Assembly: GCA_945901935.1 (NCBI GenBank)
Contig: CAMDLX010000011.1
Location: forward strand, 1 to 39,811
Direction: 5' to 3'
From: Bifidobacterium breve
Lineage (GTDB): Bacteria > Actinomycetota > Acidimicrobiia > Acidimicrobiales > Microtrichaceae
DNA: 39,811 bases
In this document: in pieces, positions 29,983 through 37,931 of the stretch
Position numbering within the stretch: position 1 is the stretch's first letter
Layout of the letters: each line of letters opens with the position of its first letter
Translations under genes and position numbers: made by a program
The notes under the pieces: generated by a model
The model's input: only the letters and a program-made list of their open reading frames with translations
Databases searched by the model: none
What the model was told of the DNA's origin: nothing

Positions 29983-31275
29983 CTGATCGAAACCCGCACC
30001 TACGTCCTCGACACTTCAGTGCTGCTAGCGGACCCTGCAGCACTGGAAAAGTTTGAAGAGCACGAAGTGGTTGTTCCGCTCGTGGTCCTCATGGAGCTGG
30101 AGGCCAAGCGCCTCCACCCAGAGCTGGGCTGGTCCGCCCGGGAAGCCCTGAGGTACTTAGAACGCTTACGCATCGAACATGGAACGCTGACTGAGCCAAT
30201 TCCAGTAAATAATGTTGGCGGCACGGTTCGCGTGGAACTCAACCATGTCGATACATCGAGCTTGCCTGCAGCTTTTTCAAGCTCCGAAAATGACCACAGA
30301 ATCCTTGCCGTCGGTCGCAACCTGGCTGATAAAGGTCTGCTTGTCACCCTGGTGAGTAAGGACCTTCCCCTGCGCCTGAAGGCCTCTGTTGCCGGCCTCG
30401 GCGCAGAGGAGTACCGCAACGAAATCACTGGCGGGGCAGAGGGTTGGTCTGGTCTCGTTGAGCTTGCAACCGAAGCCGAAACCATCGATCGCCTGTACCA
30501 CGAGCGCAGTCTGTTCTTGGCCGAGGCTGCCGATCTGCCAACGAACGCGGGACTGGTATTGCGTTCGCCAAGCAGCTCGGCTTTGGCACGTTTGCATAGT
30601 GATGGTCGCGCCCATTTGTTAGATGGCGATCGCCACTTGTTTGACGTGCGCGGCCGCTCCGCTGAGCAGCGCGTTGCCCTCGACTTGTTGAGCGATGACA
30701 GCGTTGGAATCGTCTCCCTTGGCGGCCCTGCAGGAACCGGCAAGTCAGTCTTGGCGCTAGCCGCTGGCCTAGAAGCGGTGTTGGAACGTCGAACTCAAAA
30801 GAAGGTCATTGTGTTTCGACCGCTCTATGCGGTGGGCGGGCAAGACCTTGGTTTTCTGCCCGGCGATGCGGACGAAAAAATGGGCCCCTGGGCAGCAGCA
30901 GTCAACGACGCTTTGGAGTCCATTGCTGGTCCCGAGGTGATTGAGGAAGTGATTGCTCGCAAGCTGCTCGAGGTTTTGCCGCTCACACATATTCGGGGCC
31001 GGACTTTGACGGACACGTTTGTGATTGTTGATGAGGCTCAGAACCTAGAGAAGATGGTGTTGCTGACGGCACTCACTCGTCTGGGTGCCGGAAGCCGCGT
31101 AGTTCTGACTCACGACGTTGCACAACGAGACAATCTTCATGTGGGTCGCTACGACGGCGTTGCTTCGGTGGTGTCTACCTTGCGGGGCAACTCGTTGTTT
31201 GGGCACGTCACCCTGACTCGTTCCGAGCGCAGCCCAGTTGCAGCGCTCGTGACCGAGCTGCTCGGGTCAAGCTGA
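29983..31275 (+). CDS. PIN-PhoH fusion ATPase (PhoH2-like), with anomalous start
   Basis: The track's GTG start (30019) would cut off the first strand of the PIN domain. The frame is open upstream and encodes [13 protein letters not shown], where the aspartate is the PIN metal ligand, so translation must begin earlier. No ATG, GTG or TTG exists in frame between the stop at 29929 and 30019. CTG at 29983, with AGAGAGG about 9 bases upstream, is the best candidate (430 residues). The alternative is a one-base frameshift joining the ATG at 29946 in another frame. The rest is complete: PIN residues in [15 protein letters not shown] and VSKDLPLR, then the PhoH ATPase with Walker [26 protein letters not shown] and Walker [12 protein letters not shown]. 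Such proteins are RNA helicase-nucleases. Confidence 0.85.
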   Translation: MIETRTYVLDTSVLLADPAALEKFEEHEVVVPLVVLMELEAKRLHPELGWSAREALRYLERLRIEHGTLTEPIPVNNVGGTVRVELNHVDTSSLPAAFSSSENDHRILAVGRNLADKGLLVTLVSKDLPLRLKASVAGLGAEEYRNEITGGAEGWSGLVELATEAETIDRLYHERSLFLAEAADLPTNAGLVLRSPSSSALARLHSDGRAHLLDGDRHLFDVRGRSAEQRVALDLLSDDSVGIVSLGGPAGTGKSVLALAAGLEAVLERRTQKKVIVFRPLYAVGGQDLGFLPGDADEKMGPWAAAVNDALESIAGPEVIEEVIARKLLEVLPLTHIRGRTLTDTFVIVDEAQNLEKMVLLTALTRLGAGSRVVLTHDVAQRDNLHVGRYDGVASVVSTLRGNSLFGHVTLTRSERSPVAALVTELLGSS

Positions 31276-31277
31276 TC

Positions 31278-31315
31278 AAACAGGCTCGAGGTGAAGCGTC
31301 CGGCGCCGCCTGTTT
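31278..31315. terminator. Bidirectional terminator between PhoH and MgtE-like genes
   Basis: AAACAGGC (31278-31285) pairs with GCCTGTTT (31308-31315), an 8-base perfect stem reaching the stop codons of both convergent genes. The loop contains the GC palindrome GGCGCC. The A/T ends of the stem provide a short U run on either strand. Confidence 0.65.
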
Positions 31316-32571
31316 CAGGTGATACCGAAGGTGACGAGAGCCAGAATCAGCGCGAGGACTCCCACGAAGTCAACCGAGGCAGTTACTACCGGAATTCCGT
31401 AGGTATCGGGGTCGAGCTTGGATCGCCAAGCGGCGATGGTGCCGTAATAGGCCAACGCAATTACGAAGATCACAGCAATGAGTCCGCCGGCTAGCGAGGA
31501 TGCCACCATCCAACCCAAACCGGGGCTTGCCTGGCCAAGGAGGGTGCCGATGACGTAGGCACCGACTCCGTTGAACACAAAGACGGGAAACCCAATAAAC
31601 AGCACGAGCAGCGCATCGCGTCGTGCTTCTCTGCCGGGGCGCATGACAGGTTCAACAAGACCGAGATGCAAGTTTGTGGCCATGCGGCTCGCAAGGATGC
31701 CACCGAGCGCGCCGGCAGAACTGACAAAGGCAGGGAGCAGAACCAGGAGGGCGGGATACCCGGTGAACAGAGCCATCTGACTCTCAACTGCGATACCCGC
31801 CAAGGTAGAGAGCACAAGGGCAATGCTCAGTACGGGCAAGGACTCACGGATGATCTGACGGAACGAAGCTAGGTGGGTGCGAAGGCTTGCAAGGATCACG
31901 ATCAGAGTGAGCAGAATCATGAGCCAGCCGATTGCAGTGGTGAACGATCCGTGGCCCAGAACCTTTGTGGCAAGGAACAGTGCGGGGATGGTGACAACGT
32001 CGCCCAGCGTGGACACCGTGGGTGCCACCAGGTTGTCAAGGTCCCACTCTCTACGCACCGCACCGATGGCGAGCAAGACAGTGGCCGCTAGCACGATCAC
32101 GCTGGCAATGACGCCGCCGAGAATAGAGATCAGTGCCAAGTCGATCACGCTGATCGTGTTGGCGATACCAAAAGCCACCGAGATGACTTTGGCTAGAAAC
32201 GCAAGCAAAAGTGACAGCATGAAGGTCAGCGACATCGAGGCCAGAACGTTCTGAATGAGTACGGATTCGCGCTTGGTAGAGACGCGAAAGGTACCCGTAT
32301 GAATTGCAGTCGAGATTCGGTTTCCGACTGCACCAAAGATGTTGCCTCTCAGCCCAATTGCAGCAGGAATCATGACGAGTAAACCCGGTAGCAGTTCTAG
32401 GGTGCCGGTAATCGAGCCGAGTACAGCTCCCGCCGCAAAGCTGGTGCAGGAGTTGACTCCGAGCGCTACCAAGCTTTGGCGCGTTGCATCCCCGGTCGGC
32501 CCAAGGAGATCTACCAACCGTCGGCGAAACTCCAGGGGACGCGGACTCGGAATGCGGAACCGACTGGCCAT
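31315..32571 (-). CDS. MgtE/SLC41-like divalent cation transporter (membrane domains only)
   Basis: The ATG at 32571 (MASRFRIPSP) is preferred to the TTG at 32601; the protein then has 418 residues. It contains two copies of the MgtE membrane domain in tandem, each ending with the signature: DLDNLVAPTVSTLGDVVTIPAL in the first half and LDPDTYGIPVVTASVDFVGVL in the second. About ten hydrophobic helices are visible. The cytoplasmic N and CBS domains of bacterial MgtE are absent, so the architecture resembles the duplicated SLC41 type. It would move magnesium or another divalent cation; regulation by the missing CBS domains is lost. It converges on the PhoH gene with a shared terminator. Confidence 0.87.
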   Translation of the reverse strand: MASRFRIPSPRPLEFRRRLVDLLGPTGDATRQSLVALGVNSCTSFAAGAVLGSITGTLELLPGLLVMIPAAIGLRGNIFGAVGNRISTAIHTGTFRVSTKRESVLIQNVLASMSLTFMLSLLLAFLAKVISVAFGIANTISVIDLALISILGGVIASVIVLAATVLLAIGAVRREWDLDNLVAPTVSTLGDVVTIPALFLATKVLGHGSFTTAIGWLMILLTLIVILASLRTHLASFRQIIRESLPVLSIALVLSTLAGIAVESQMALFTGYPALLVLLPAFVSSAGALGGILASRMATNLHLGLVEPVMRPGREARRDALLVLFIGFPVFVFNGVGAYVIGTLLGQASPGLGWMVASSLAGGLIAVIFVIALAYYGTIAAWRSKLDPDTYGIPVVTASVDFVGVLALILALVTFGIT

Positions 32572-32644
32572 GGCTGTTCGAGACAGTGTCAGGGCGACCA
32601 AAAAAGGAAGCCGGGCGAGGTCGCTACTCTACCGTTGTTGCGGC

Positions 32645-34231
32645 CTAGGTCGGTGACTGGCTACCTGGCCGGGGTGGGTCGGCTCGATGAATGGTTCCAA
32701 ACCCAGTGGCCCGCGTATTGGCAAGGCGGGGGTCGCTATGTTCCAGCTTCATGCTGAGTAGGCGTTGCGCATAGCCCAGAATCCTGCCTGCCAGAGCCGG
32801 GTCCTGCGCTGCGTTGTGCAGTTCCTCCGGATCCGCTCGCAGGTCATAAAAAAGTGGCGGTAATCCGCCGGAAAAGTGCACATATTTGGCCTCGTGATCG
32901 CGGATCACAGAGATGGCGCACTGATCTTGCCGAATACCGAAGATCGACTCGATGATGGTGCTGTTGGGCTCGCGAAAGTCGAATTCAAACTGCACGGCCG
33001 ATCGCCAGTTCTCTGGTCCAGACGCAGGCAAGGCTGGTTGCTCGAGGAACGGCAGCAGGCTTGCACCATCACAAAAATCAGGTGGGGTCACTCCAATGAG
33101 TTCAAGCAGCGTTGGGAAAATGTCAACGTTCTCACTGAAGGCCTCGATCACGCGGCCTGCCTGTTCGATACGGCCAGGTGCCCGGATGATGAGTGGAATC
33201 CGATAGCTCTGATCAAAAAATCCCAGTTTCTCGACGAACCAGTGGTCGCCTAGTTGTTCACCGTGATCAGAGGTCAGGATCACGATGGTGTTGTCAGTGC
33301 AACCGAGTTGGTCGAGGCCGTCGAGTAGCACCCCGACCTGATGGTCCACTTCTGCGATCATGCCAAAGTACGTGGCTTGTAGTTGTCGCTGGTCGACTTC
33401 CTCGGCGGGGGAGGGCACGATGGTGAGGGCTGCGGCCAAGAACGGGTGTTGTTCGGCTTCTTGTTGCATGCTCGGGTGACGCACCACCTCGGGCATGTCG
33501 GCTGGGTCGAACATGTCGTTATAGGGCGAGGGGGCAAGGTACGGGGGATGCGGGCGTAGATACGATAAGTGCGCGCACCAAGGTTGAGTTCCTCGGTCCG
33601 GTGAGGAGATCCAGTTCAGTGCCGCCTCGGTCAAGAACGCCGATTCGGTCTGTTCCGCCGAGTAAGTAGATGGCGCCCAAGTAGCCCCTCTACCCTCGGG
33701 AATCGGAACCTCTGCGGGGTCATAAATCTTTCGGTTCTCATCGGGTACCGCAAAGCCCTGATCCGCGAGCCAGTCAATCCAGGGATCGATGTTGTCGTCA
33801 AGTAGGACACCTACCGAGAAGCCATCCATGGGCTGCTCGTAGCTGCATCGCCTGGGATCATCGGATTCCAAAGTGGCTGGGTCAAGCGCAGTGTCGGTGT
33901 ATCCAAACAAGGTTGGGTCGTAGCCCGCCCTGCGCAGTTCCCTTGGCAGCATCGGGAGATTGTCTGCCAAGGGTGCGCCGTTGTTCGTTACCCGGTGGTT
34001 CATTTGCCAGAGTCCAGTGAGCAGCGATGCGCGGCCGGGAGCGCAAGGGGCGCAGTTGCTGTAGTGGTTTGCAAAGCGCAAGCCTTGTTCGGCGAGTCGA
34101 TCAAGGTTGGGGGTTTGTACGTTGGGATGCCCCGCAGCGGATAGGCATTCGGCCCGGAACTGATCCAAGGTGATCAGCAAAATATTGGGCCGGGGCAGAT
34201 TGTCGGCACTGGTGTTTACGGAATCATTCAC
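32645..34231 (-). CDS. Sulfatase with formylglycine-type active site
   Basis: A 528-residue alkaline-phosphatase-superfamily enzyme. The first metal aspartate is in ILLITLDQFRAE. The sulfatase signature CAPGRASLLTG has C63 as the residue converted to formylglycine, in the CxPxR pattern. IVILTSDHGEQLGDH provides later metal ligands, and the FSENVDIFPTLLELIG string is common in arylsulfatases and choline sulfatases. It hydrolyses a sulfate ester; arylsulfatase, choline sulfatase or phosphonate monoester hydrolase activity are all possible. No signal peptide is visible, so it is probably cytoplasmic. The start is GTG at 34231. It is divergent from the amidohydrolase, with repeated CTGTCTGAAAC between. 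No sulfatase-modifying enzyme gene is in the window. Confidence 0.92.
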   Translation of the reverse strand: MNDSVNTSADNLPRPNILLITLDQFRAECLSAAGHPNVQTPNLDRLAEQGLRFANHYSNCAPCAPGRASLLTGLWQMNHRVTNNGAPLADNLPMLPRELRRAGYDPTLFGYTDTALDPATLESDDPRRCSYEQPMDGFSVGVLLDDNIDPWIDWLADQGFAVPDENRKIYDPAEVPIPEGRGATWAPSTYSAEQTESAFLTEAALNWISSPDRGTQPWCAHLSYLRPHPPYLAPSPYNDMFDPADMPEVVRHPSMQQEAEQHPFLAAALTIVPSPAEEVDQRQLQATYFGMIAEVDHQVGVLLDGLDQLGCTDNTIVILTSDHGEQLGDHWFVEKLGFFDQSYRIPLIIRAPGRIEQAGRVIEAFSENVDIFPTLLELIGVTPPDFCDGASLLPFLEQPALPASGPENWRSAVQFEFDFREPNSTIIESIFGIRQDQCAISVIRDHEAKYVHFSGGLPPLFYDLRADPEELHNAAQDPALAGRILGYAQRLLSMKLEHSDPRLANTRATGFGTIHRADPPRPGSQSPT

Positions 34232-34240
34232 TAACCCATT

Positions 34241-34270
34241 CTGTCTGAAACAACGGGAACTGTCTGAAAC
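34241..34270. promoter_or_regulatory. Direct repeat in the divergent sulfatase/amidohydrolase promoter region
   Basis: CTGTCTGAAAC occurs at 34241-34251 and again at 34260-34270, a spacing of 19 bases. It lies between two divergent starts only 71 bases apart, a typical place for a regulator binding twice on nearby helical faces. The cognate protein is unknown. Confidence 0.45.
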
Positions 34271-34302
34271 CGCGCAGGCTGTTCGTTAGGGGGAGTAGGG
34301 CA

Positions 34303-35208
34303 ATGAGAACCGGGTTCTATTCTTCCGCTACGTTGGCGAGTATGCCTATGCCTTCTGGAATTGGAATCATCGACACGATGATGGACCTGCCCTTTGACGA
34401 TGTTCGTTCCATCTACGAGTTTCTCGCGCCCAACCTCAAGGACACCGCCTCGAAGGAAGAGTTTGAGTTCCCTGCTCAATACATGTTCAAGAAGGTGCCA
34501 GGTGCCATGGAGGCCGGCCAGGACCCGGTAGCGCACACGCTGGCGCTCATGGATCATCACGGAATCGAGATGGCCATGATTGGTGCTGGCGGAACGAACC
34601 AACTCAGGGCTCTGAATGATCACCCCGACCGGTTCTTGCCTTCGATTGGCGTTGACCCCAATGAGGGCATGAAGGCCGTGGAGCAGATCGTCAAGGCCTA
34701 TGAGACCACTGGGCTGCGAGCGCTCGCAGGGTTTCCTGCGGGATACAACCCTCAGGTGCCCATAAATGACAAGCGCTGGTATCCGATTTATGCCAAATGC
34801 TGTGAGCTGAACATTCCCGTATTTATGTGCACCGGGGTGCCCGGTCCGCGAGTTCCGATGGCATGTCAGAAGCCTGAGTTGCTTGATGAGGTCTGTTGGT
34901 TCTTCCCGGAACTGACCATTGTGATGCGTCACGGTGCTGAGCCATGGGAGGAGTTAGCAGTCAAGCTGATGATTAAGTGGCCGAATCTGTATTACTCGAC
35001 CTCTGCCTTTGCGCCGAAGTACTACCCCAAAGCAATCATCGATTACGCCAATACTCGTGGCAGCGACAAGGTGATGTACGGGGGCTATTTTCCCATGGGT
35101 CTGACCTTGGATCGCATCTTCTCTGAAATGCCAGATGTGCCGCTGAAGGATGAAGTCTGGCCAAAGTTCTTGCGTGAGAATGCGCGAAAGGTACTCGGTC
35201 TGAGCTGA
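34303..35208 (+). CDS. Amidohydrolase family 2-like protein with degenerate metal site
   Basis: A 301-residue TIM-barrel protein. The ATG at 34303 has GGGGGAG 7 bases upstream and is favoured on that ground, although homology seems to begin at the ATG at 34342 (MPMPSGIGIIDTMMD). Family features are the helices after VAHTLALMDHHGIEMAMIG, the strand FLPSIGVDPNEGM, FPAGYNPQVPINDKRWYPIYAKC, FMCTGVPGPRVPM and IVMRHGAEPWEEL. The usual HxH is replaced (IDTMMDL) and the late GTDYP reads YGGYFPMG, so the metal-binding site is incomplete and activity may be non-hydrolytic or decarboxylase-like. Proteins of this degenerate type seem to form a group of their own in actinobacteria; this is from memory of the family. 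Confidence 0.88.
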   Translation: MRTGFYSSATLASMPMPSGIGIIDTMMDLPFDDVRSIYEFLAPNLKDTASKEEFEFPAQYMFKKVPGAMEAGQDPVAHTLALMDHHGIEMAMIGAGGTNQLRALNDHPDRFLPSIGVDPNEGMKAVEQIVKAYETTGLRALAGFPAGYNPQVPINDKRWYPIYAKCCELNIPVFMCTGVPGPRVPMACQKPELLDEVCWFFPELTIVMRHGAEPWEELAVKLMIKWPNLYYSTSAFAPKYYPKAIIDYANTRGSDKVMYGGYFPMGLTLDRIFSEMPDVPLKDEVWPKFLRENARKVLGLS

Positions 35209-35288
35209 CCCGGACAAGGCTCAACTGAGCTGAACCGGACGGGGCTAGCGCCGTTCAGCCGACTTGTTCAGCCGACTTGTTCAGTCGG
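35202..35288. repeat. Two short tandem/direct repeats at the convergent 3' ends, with a hairpin
   Basis: GAGCTGACCCGGAC (35202-35215) recurs with one change at 35227-35240, and the first copy contains the amidohydrolase stop. GTTCAGCCGACTT (35253-35265) is repeated exactly at 35266-35278 and again partly at 35279, and the third copy contains the DUF3501 stop. CCGAC (35272-35276) and GTCGG (35284-35288) can form a hairpin with a 7-base loop, a weak terminator candidate. Confidence 0.75.
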
Positions 35289-35901
35289 CGGCTAGGTCGG
35301 TCGCGAGTTCTGCCACCGTGGCTTCGCTCAATGCGGTGACCTCTAGATAATCCGGGTGATCCACTACGAGTTCCACTGGCCCAGTTGACCAAGCTGCTAC
35401 TTGCTCTGGGGTGAACTCAAATCGAATGTAATGAACCGAGGCAGTTACGTCATCTCTGGTGAGCTGTGCCTCGTGATCCTCGTCAACAACGCAACGCACC
35501 TCGTGGCCTGCGAAGCGAAGTAGCAGAGAGCGCTGAATTCCTACCAGTTTTGGCAACCACTCACGCAACTGCTCTTCGCTAGTGAGTTCAAGAAACAGGG
35601 TTGCTGAAAGGGTGCCGGGAAGAGGAATGAGCGGGTTGTAGACGTTGAGCTCGGTGGTGATGCCTTCGTCGGACAGGATGTTCTCTGCTCGGGCCATCTC
35701 TTGCACCTGAAACAAAATGGTCTCTCGGTTTTCGAACAGCAGCGTGACGAACAGGCCGACGCCGATGCGGCGCCGCTTCTTGAGAGTGATGATCTCTGCG
35801 CGGAACTCATCGCGGGTGCGCTCGTAGGCGCGAAGGTCCGCAATGTCACTTAGTTTCAGCTTGCGCGGGGATAGGTCGTCTTGTGGCGATGAGGAACTCA
35901 A
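35281..35901 (-). CDS. DUF3501 family protein
   Basis: A 206-residue cytoplasmic protein. LSDIADLRAYERTRDEFRAEIITLKKRRRIGVG, LFENRETILFQVQEMARAENI and the long segment ELNVYNPLIPLPGTLSATLFLEL are the hallmark of DUF3501. No cysteine cluster, no membrane helix; one cysteine in VRCVVDEDHE. Its biochemical role is unknown, but the family repeatedly accompanies a rubrerythrin and a heterodisulfide-reductase-like Fe-S protein, exactly as here, so a function in the same redox pathway is inferred. The start is probably TTG at 35901 with AAAGAG about 8 bases upstream; no other start is possible near it. A poly-G/poly-T tract lies just upstream. Confidence 0.9.
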   Translation of the reverse strand: MSSSSPQDDLSPRKLKLSDIADLRAYERTRDEFRAEIITLKKRRRIGVGLFVTLLFENRETILFQVQEMARAENILSDEGITTELNVYNPLIPLPGTLSATLFLELTSEEQLREWLPKLVGIQRSLLLRFAGHEVRCVVDEDHEAQLTRDDVTASVHYIRFEFTPEQVAAWSTGPVELVVDHPDYLEVTALSEATVAELATDLAAD

Positions 35902-35925
35902 GTGGCGCTCTTTCTGCTGGAGGGG

Positions 35926-35954
35926 ATTCGGGGGGGGGATGTCTTTTTTTGGGG
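35926..35954. other. Homopolymer tract (G9 and T7) between the Fe-S and DUF3501 genes
   Basis: Nine consecutive G (35930-35938) and seven consecutive T (35944-35950) followed by GGGG, with GGGG also at 35922-35925. Four G runs of at least four bases occur within about 50 bases, so a G-quadruplex on the plus strand is conceivable, although two loops are long. The tract is in the leader of DUF3501 on the template side and could slip during replication or sequencing. Confidence 0.55.
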
Positions 35955-35994
35955 AGGTGAGCGAGTGGGGTATTGCTTTTGATCTGGTATTGGG

Positions 35995-37326
35995 TCAGTC
36001 CTCAGGTAGCCCGTAGGAGCGGGCCATCTGGCTGAGTGGGTGAACTGGTTGGGTACCAGTCTCAAGGACGATGCCACCGTTGGCGAGGGAGCAGTCGCCT
36101 GCCACGGCTTCGGAGTCGGCCTTCTTTATTGCAGCTGCCATTTTGGTGGCAACCTTGCGGCTCGCCTGGAGATTCTCTTCACGTAAGCCCCACGTACCAT
36201 CGATTCCCGAGCATTCGGCCACAACAGTAATTTTGGTGCCAGTTAGCTTGAGAAGGTCACGGCTCTTTAGCCCAACGTTTTGAGCTCGCAGGTGGCAGGG
36301 AGCGTGATACGTGGTGGTCTCGGGAATATGTCCCGTGAAGTCGGCATCAAGGCCTTCACCGCCGGCTGCCTTGTCTTCACGGTGAACCTTCATCAGGTAC
36401 TCGGCTGCATCGAAGGAATGCTCGGCAACGAGTTCTGCATCTGGACCACCGACATAATCCACGTAGTCCTTCTTCAGGATGTAACCGCAGGTTGGTTGAG
36501 GCACCACAACCGCTGGGTTGCCTCCGCGGCGTTGTTCAGAGCGAATCCAACTGGCAAGAATCTTGATGTTGGTGCGGGCATTCTTGACGAATCCATCGAT
36601 GTCGCCCTGGTGAAGCACGGGTGCTCCGCAGCACACCTCGCCCGCTGGCAACTCACATGCAATGCCGTTGTGCTCGTAGACCTGAACCAGGTCTTTGCCT
36701 GTTCTGGTGTCTTGGTACTCCACCAGGCAGGTTGGGAAGAGCGCAACACGCTCGCGTTCAGGACGAGCGAGCTTGGGTGTGCGCTTCTTGAACCAAGTAG
36801 AGAATCGCGTACGTGCAAAGGGTGACAGAACTCGTTCTGCGGCAATGCCAGCAGTGGATTCAATCATTTTCCGCGGAAGCGAATTAGGAGTCTCGATAGT
36901 TTTGTTAGCTAGCGGGGCTAGGGCTGATCCGACGCGACCAGTCAGGTCTGTATGGCCCAGTGCGAAGTCAGTGACTCGCTGTTTTACTGGTCGTTTGCGC
37001 GTGGTGTGCAACACCTGCTCGGCACGCATCATCAATCGGGGGAAGTCGAGATCCCACTCGGATTGACCGGGTATGTACGGGCAGTTGACGTAGCAGAGCT
37101 TGCATTGAAAGCACTCGTCGACGATCTGATCCTGCTGCGCTGGAGTCATCGTCGCTGCATCCTGTTTGGGATCTGCGTCGATGAACTCGAAGAGGGTGGG
37201 GAATGAACTGCAGAACTTGAAACAGAGTCGGCACCCGTGGCACAGGTCGTAGACCCGAGTCATTTCTTCTCGGAGGTCGGCCTCGACAAGGTATTTGGGG
37301 TGCAGGGGGTCGTAGGTGGTGGTCAC
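35995..37326 (-). CDS. Fe-S oxidoreductase, heterodisulfide reductase/GlpC-like
   Basis: A 443-residue protein with two [4Fe-4S] ferredoxin-type motifs near the N-terminus, CHGCRLCFKFC (about 29-39) and CFQCKLCYVNCP (about 73-84). Two CCG domains follow, with CLVEYQDTRTGKDL...EVCCGAP, and AECSGIDGTWG preceded by THAPCH-like TYHAPCHLRAQ. This is the HdrD/GlpC pattern of cytoplasmic or membrane-peripheral thiol/quinone electron carriers. Placed after rubrerythrin and before DUF3501 on one strand, it may deliver electrons to rubrerythrin, which lacks its own rubredoxin domain; that is inference. The GTG at 37326 has TGGAGA 5 bases upstream. Confidence 0.93.
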   Translation of the reverse strand: MTTTYDPLHPKYLVEADLREEMTRVYDLCHGCRLCFKFCSSFPTLFEFIDADPKQDAATMTPAQQDQIVDECFQCKLCYVNCPYIPGQSEWDLDFPRLMMRAEQVLHTTRKRPVKQRVTDFALGHTDLTGRVGSALAPLANKTIETPNSLPRKMIESTAGIAAERVLSPFARTRFSTWFKKRTPKLARPERERVALFPTCLVEYQDTRTGKDLVQVYEHNGIACELPAGEVCCGAPVLHQGDIDGFVKNARTNIKILASWIRSEQRRGGNPAVVVPQPTCGYILKKDYVDYVGGPDAELVAEHSFDAAEYLMKVHREDKAAGGEGLDADFTGHIPETTTYHAPCHLRAQNVGLKSRDLLKLTGTKITVVAECSGIDGTWGLREENLQASRKVATKMAAAIKKADSEAVAGDCSLANGGIVLETGTQPVHPLSQMARSYGLPED

Positions 37327-37350
37327 AGAATTCTCCAGACGGTGACAGGA

Positions 37351-37376
37351 GGCGGGCCTGCCGGAGCAAGCCCGCC
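37351..37376 (-). terminator. GC-rich hairpin between rubrerythrin and the Fe-S gene
   Basis: GGCGGGC (37351-37357) pairs with GCCCGCC (37370-37376), a 7-base all-GC stem with a 12-base loop, 15 bases after the rubrerythrin stop. No U-tract follows. It could reduce read-through so that rubrerythrin is made in excess of the downstream proteins, or act as an RNA-processing signal. Confidence 0.45.
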
Positions 37377-37390
37377 CGAGTCAGTACAAA

Positions 37391-37810
37391 TTAGCTAAGT
37401 GAGGCGAGGCCCTCACCGAAGCGTCCTGCATGGGACTTTTCGGCGCGTGCCAGTGTCTCGAGCCATTCGGCGATCTCGTCGAAGCCCTCATCGCGAGCAG
37501 TTTTCGCAAAGCCGGGGTACATCTCGGTGTACTCGTAGGTCTCACCAGCGATGGCTGAGCGGAGGTTGTCTTCAGTAGGACCGACGGGTTCTCCGGTGGC
37601 TGGATCTCCAACCTCGGCGAGGAAGTCGAAGTGACCGAACGCATGGCCAGTTTCGCCCTCTGCTACGGAGCGGAACAGAGCGGATACGTCTGGGTAGCCT
37701 TCGATATCTGCCTTCTGAGCGAAGTACAGGTAGCGGCGGTTGGCCTGGCTCTCTCCTGCGAACGCCTCCTTCAGATTCTCTTCGGTTTTGGTGCCTTGTA
37801 GGCTTGGCAT
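37391..37810 (-). CDS. rbr: Rubrerythrin, ferritin-like domain only
   Basis: A 139-residue diiron protein. The four-helix ligands are visible: E20 ([12 protein letters not shown]), E53 and H56 (EGETGHA), E93 and E96 ([12 protein letters not shown]) and E124 and H127 (ARAEKSHA). The C-terminal rubredoxin domain with two CxxC motifs found in classic rubrerythrin is missing, so electrons must come from another protein. It reduces hydrogen peroxide in the cytoplasm. It has a good ribosome site (AAAGGG 6 bases before the ATG). The Fur-family gene is upstream on the same strand, 121 bases away, and the Fe-S protein and DUF3501 follow. Confidence 0.95.
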   Translation of the reverse strand: MPSLQGTKTEENLKEAFAGESQANRRYLYFAQKADIEGYPDVSALFRSVAEGETGHAFGHFDFLAEVGDPATGEPVGPTEDNLRSAIAGETYEYTEMYPGFAKTARDEGFDEIAEWLETLARAEKSHAGRFGEGLASLS

Positions 37811-37931
37811 AGTTATCCCTTTCTTGTTGTGTTGTTAGGTATTGCTGGGTGACTGGATTGCTGAGTGATTGTCTAACGGCGTGGCAGCAGCCTTACTGCG
37901 TGACTGTTTAGGTCAGTGCGGAGCAGGCCGC

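Noticed and set aside
34231-34932. 233-residue minus-strand ORF opposite the amidohydrolase
   Set aside because: It is a shadow of the amidohydrolase gene, which has a strong ribosome site and family motifs; the opposite frame has none.
37811-37931. A Fur/PerR box before rubrerythrin
   Set aside because: I looked for a 7-1-7 palindrome like that at 38398-38412 and found none; the repeated CAGCAAT elements there are not inverted.
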